The notes beneath the pieces are model-generated. The model saw only the letters and a list, made by a program, of their open reading frames with translations, did not search any database and was not told the origin of the DNA. Both the position numbers and the translations under genes were made by a program. Shown here piece after piece: positions 32,655 through 34,982 of a DNA stretch of 34,982 nucleotides. Within the stretch, counting starts at the first letter, position 1, and each line of letters opens with the position of its first letter. This stretch comes from an uncultured Alphaproteobacteria bacterium (GTDB lineage Bacteria; Pseudomonadota; Alphaproteobacteria; Rhodobacterales; Rhodobacteraceae): positions 1-34,982 of the forward strand of contig CACBAO010000019.1 in the NCBI GenBank assembly GCA_902537235.1. Reading direction: 5' to 3'.

Positions 32655-33479
32655 ATGATGAAAATTAGAAAAGCCGTTTTCCCAGTCGCTGGTTTTGGCA
32701 CGCGCTTCCTACCAGCAACCAAGGCGATGCCAAAAGAATTGATGCCAATTGTTGATAAGCCATTAATCCAATATGCAGTCGAAGAAGCAATTGCTGCTGG
32801 TATAGACACTCTTATTTTTGTTACCGGTCGTAGCAAGCGAGCAATAGAAGATCACTTTGACACCAATAAAGAACTGGAAAACATGCTGCGTGCCAAGGGC
32901 AAAGATAATCAAGCAGATATGGTTCAAAACATTATCCCTGAAGGTGTACAGTGCATTTTTGTGCGACAACCCGAACCACTTGGTCTTGGACATGCAGTAT
33001 TATGTGCCGAACGTGCTGTTGGTGGTGAGCCCTTTGCCGTTTTGCTGGCTGACGATTTTCTAACGGACTACGAACCAGGTATTACGTCGGATCTTCTCTC
33101 AGCGTTTGAAAAAACCGGTAAGTCACAGTTGTTGATAATGGAAGTCGCTAAAGCCGATATTTCAAAATATGGTATAGTAGCACATAGTGGTTCCGGTATA
33201 GGTATTAAGGGTCTAATCGAAAAACCATCTACTAGTGAAGCGCCGTCAAACCTCGCATCTATAGGGCGCTATGTCCTGACGCCTGATATCTTTAAAACCT
33301 TAAGGGGACTAAGTATAGGAAAATACGGTGAAATTCAACTGGCAGATGCTATCGATGCGCAAGCTAAATCTGGATTAGTCGATATATTGCATCTCAAGGG
33401 GAGACGTTTTGATTGTGGATCGGTAGATGGGTTTATTGAGGCTAATATTTTTCAATATAAACAGAGATCTAGCAAATGA
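32655..33479 (+). CDS. galU: UTP-glucose-1-phosphate uridylyltransferase
   Basis: A protein of about 274 residues making UDP-glucose. Signature PVAGFGTRFLPATKAMPKEL with VDKPLIQYAVEEA, then FVRQPEPLGLGHAVLCAE, LLADDF and IEKP, are all GalU-typical. It supplies substrate for the ugd gene in the same locus and possibly for glycosyltransferases. The frame opens at TTG 32637; ATG 32655 or 32658 is preferred, with GGAG at 32639-32642 (12 nt away). Preceded by a 161-nt AT-rich gap with no gene seen. Its stop overlaps a 35-codon frame as ATGA. Confidence 0.94.
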   Translation: MMKIRKAVFPVAGFGTRFLPATKAMPKELMPIVDKPLIQYAVEEAIAAGIDTLIFVTGRSKRAIEDHFDTNKELENMLRAKGKDNQADMVQNIIPEGVQCIFVRQPEPLGLGHAVLCAERAVGGEPFAVLLADDFLTDYEPGITSDLLSAFEKTGKSQLLIMEVAKADISKYGIVAHSGSGIGIKGLIEKPSTSEAPSNLASIGRYVLTPDIFKTLRGLSIGKYGEIQLADAIDAQAKSGLVDILHLKGRRFDCGSVDGFIEANIFQYKQRSSK

Positions 33480-33583
33480 CAGATTTTGGATGTCCAAGAG
33501 ATGCGGATCGCTGGGTTGCTATGAAGCGCACCTATCTGATAGATGCATTGAATGCGACTACCCCTCTCAAAGAAAATACCTAA
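33476..33583 (+). CDS. Possible 35-residue ORF coupled to galU
   Basis: An ATG at 33476 overlaps the galU stop (ATGA), and the frame runs 35 codons to TAA at 33581-33583, 8 nt before the next gene. Residues include GCPRDADRWVAMKRTYL. The codons are less AT-rich than the surrounding spacer, which suggests selection or a recent relic. No family recognised. It may be a small protein, a gene remnant, or only a coupling leader for the dehydrogenase that follows. Confidence 0.35.
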   Translation: MTDFGCPRDADRWVAMKRTYLIDALNATTPLKENT

Positions 33584-33591
33584 AATAAAAT

Positions 33592-34905
33592 ATGACTAAG
33601 ACTCCCACTTCTTTAAATAAACAATCCAAAATTGCAATCATCGGCTTAGGCTATGTCGGTCTTCCTCTTGCCGTTGAATTTGGTAAAAAAATGCAGACAA
33701 TCGGGTTTGATTTATCAGTTGAAAAGGTAGAGGGATATCGGCGCAAAATTGACTTAACTGGTGAGATAACTCCGGAAGACATAAGGAATGCAACTCTACT
33801 ACAATTTCATAGTAATCCGGAGGTGCTCCAAGAGGCTGACTTCATCATTATTGCGGTGCCTACCCCAATAACTTTGTCCAATCAACCCGACTTAACAGCT
33901 CTTATTGAAAGTAGCAGAATAGTCGGAAAGTATATGAAGCGTAGTGCTATCATTGTCTATGAGTCTACCGTTTTTCCTGGCGCGACCGAGGAAGTTTGCA
34001 TTCCCATTTTGGAAGAACACTCTTGTCTAAAGTGGAAAAAAGATTTTTGGGTCGGTTACAGTCCCGAAAGAATTAATCCAGGCGATAAGAAACGAACTGT
34101 TTCTAAAATCACCAAAGTCGTCTCAGGTGATACCGAGGCAACTGCAAAAAAATTAGTAGATCTATACGAAAGTATCATCACTGCTGGAGTTTACAAGGCT
34201 CGTAGTATCAAAGTTGCTGAAGCATCTAAGGTAATCGAAAACATTCAGCGTGACCTTAACATTGCCTTGATCAATGAGTTAGCGATGATTTTCAAACTGT
34301 TGGGCATTGACACTTTAGAAGTACTCGAAGCTGCTAGCACAAAGTGGAATTTCTTACCTTTTCGCCCTGGGTTAGTCGGTGGGCACTGCATAGGAGTGGA
34401 CCCATATTATTTAACTTACAAGGCAGGAATGCTAGGTTACCATCCCGAAATCACTTTAGCAGGCCGTCGCATTAACGATGGTATGGCTACCTATATTGCC
34501 CAACAAACAATAAAGCAGATGATTGAAAACGATACCAACATAAAGGATGCAAAAATAATTGTGTTGGGTATTACTTTCAAGGAAAACTGTGCTGACCTAC
34601 GCAATAGCAAGGTAGCTGATATGATAAGTGAGTTACAAGACTACGGGTGTAAAGTATATGTACATGATCCTATTGCTAAGTCAGAAGATGCTAAGCGTGA
34701 ATATGGTATAACACTTAATAAATGGGAGGAATTACCTCGAAATGTTGATGCGATAGTCGCCGCAGTACCCCATGCAGAATACCTCGCTTACAATGAGGTT
34801 ATTCTGTTAGATAGGTTAAAATCCGGTGGTGTTTTTGTCGATATCAAATCTGGTTATTCTCCGGAAGCAATAAAATCTACCGGTGCATCCTTGTGGCGCT
34901 TATAA
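33592..34905 (+). CDS. tviB: UDP-N-acetylhexosamine 6-dehydrogenase, TviB/WbpA-like
   Basis: A 437-residue nucleotide-sugar dehydrogenase. NAD motif IIGLGYVGLPLAVEF, STVFPGATEE near 122 and the catalytic Cys in RPGLVGGHCIGVDPYYLTYKA (in two parts RPGLVGGHCIGVDP / YYLTYKA). NPGDKKRTVSKI and the 'FLPFRPG' wording match the TviB/WbpO type, which oxidises UDP-GalNAc or UDP-GlcNAc to the uronate, as in Vi antigen. It differs from the shorter Ugd at 19700, so the locus makes at least two uronic acids. The next frame, starting 10 nt later, is an epimerase, the same order as tviB-tviC. UDP-GlcNAc would come from GlmU. Confidence 0.92.
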   Translation: MTKTPTSLNKQSKIAIIGLGYVGLPLAVEFGKKMQTIGFDLSVEKVEGYRRKIDLTGEITPEDIRNATLLQFHSNPEVLQEADFIIIAVPTPITLSNQPDLTALIESSRIVGKYMKRSAIIVYESTVFPGATEEVCIPILEEHSCLKWKKDFWVGYSPERINPGDKKRTVSKITKVVSGDTEATAKKLVDLYESIITAGVYKARSIKVAEASKVIENIQRDLNIALINELAMIFKLLGIDTLEVLEAASTKWNFLPFRPGLVGGHCIGVDPYYLTYKAGMLGYHPEITLAGRRINDGMATYIAQQTIKQMIENDTNIKDAKIIVLGITFKENCADLRNSKVADMISELQDYGCKVYVHDPIAKSEDAKREYGITLNKWEELPRNVDAIVAAVPHAEYLAYNEVILLDRLKSGGVFVDIKSGYSPEAIKSTGASLWRL

Positions 34906-34915
34906 AGTTTAAGAA

Positions 34916-34982
34916 ATGGTTTTAAAATACCTGATCACAGGCTCCGCCGGATTTATAGGCTCTGCCCTAACTATTCGCTTGC
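34916..34982 (+). CDS. NAD-dependent epimerase (TviC/WbpP-like), 5' end only
   Basis: ATG at 34916 opens a frame through the window end. Its first 22 residues, MVLKYLITGSAGFIGSALTI then RL, carry the SDR cofactor loop TGSAGFIGS. Position right after a TviB-like gene suggests a UDP-N-acetyl-uronate/hexosamine 4-epimerase or UDP-glucuronate 4-epimerase; the family cannot be settled from 22 residues. It shows that the locus continues beyond the window. Confidence 0.75.
   Translation, partial: MVLKYLITGSAGFIGSALTIRL

Noticed and set aside
1-34982. CRISPR arrays, insertion sequences, integrases or long direct repeats.
   Set aside because: I saw no regularly spaced repeats, transposase or integrase motifs, or target-site duplications, although the tRNA genes would be natural insertion points.

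Overview
The window is an AT-rich chromosomal segment, most likely from a low-GC, probably marine, alphaproteobacterium. The case rests on gene order and families seen here: murA - hisD - UPF0262 (with a small basic ORF ahead of murA), an alphaproteobacterial-looking set of tRNAs, and an EPS-associated MarR-type regulator beside a NusG paralogue. The genus cannot be named from sequence alone.

Region 1 (1-5809): a minus-strand operon small ORF - murA - hisD - UPF0262 (the last gene cut by the window edge) diverges from tRNA-Thr, a small predicted lipoprotein and a 702-residue exported protein of unknown function. Region 2 (5806-12648): lipid and small-molecule genes, namely an acyl-CoA synthetase and an ABC exporter with a degenerate signature motif (minus), a cytochrome P450 and an EamA permease (plus), and an enoyl-CoA hydratase (minus). 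Region 3 (12670-16748): tRNA-Gly, a small outer-membrane-type beta-barrel, gph, glmU-moaA (overlapping) and tRNA-Met.

Region 4 (16862-34982) is a surface-polysaccharide locus. A NusG/RfaH-like antiterminator is transcribed away from about 17 kb of genes that all lie on the plus strand. The leader of the first of these (an EPS-type MarR regulator) carries an ops-like GCGGTAGC inside potential secondary structure, directly before the start codon. Then follow precursor genes for GDP-mannose (phosphomannomutase, manC) and UDP-glucuronate (ugd); a tightly packed module of SIS isomerase, sugar-1-phosphate nucleotidyltransferase, two SDR enzymes, methyltransferase and a two-subunit thiamine-diphosphate E1 enzyme; a PglK-like ABC flippase; a TIGR04372-type glycosyltransferase; a GmhB-like phosphatase; galU; a TviB/WbpA-type dehydrogenase; and the first codons of an epimerase cut by the window end.

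The best candidate for an undescribed system is the 22487-28436 module. It appears to build a nucleotide-activated, possibly heptose-derived sugar and then modify it with an E1-alpha/beta pair that has no E2/E3 partner here, which suggests thiamine-dependent C-C bond formation on a sugar (a branched-chain sugar). The second candidate is the self-contained regulatory unit of NusG paralogue, ops-like leader and MarR regulator placed to control the long operon.
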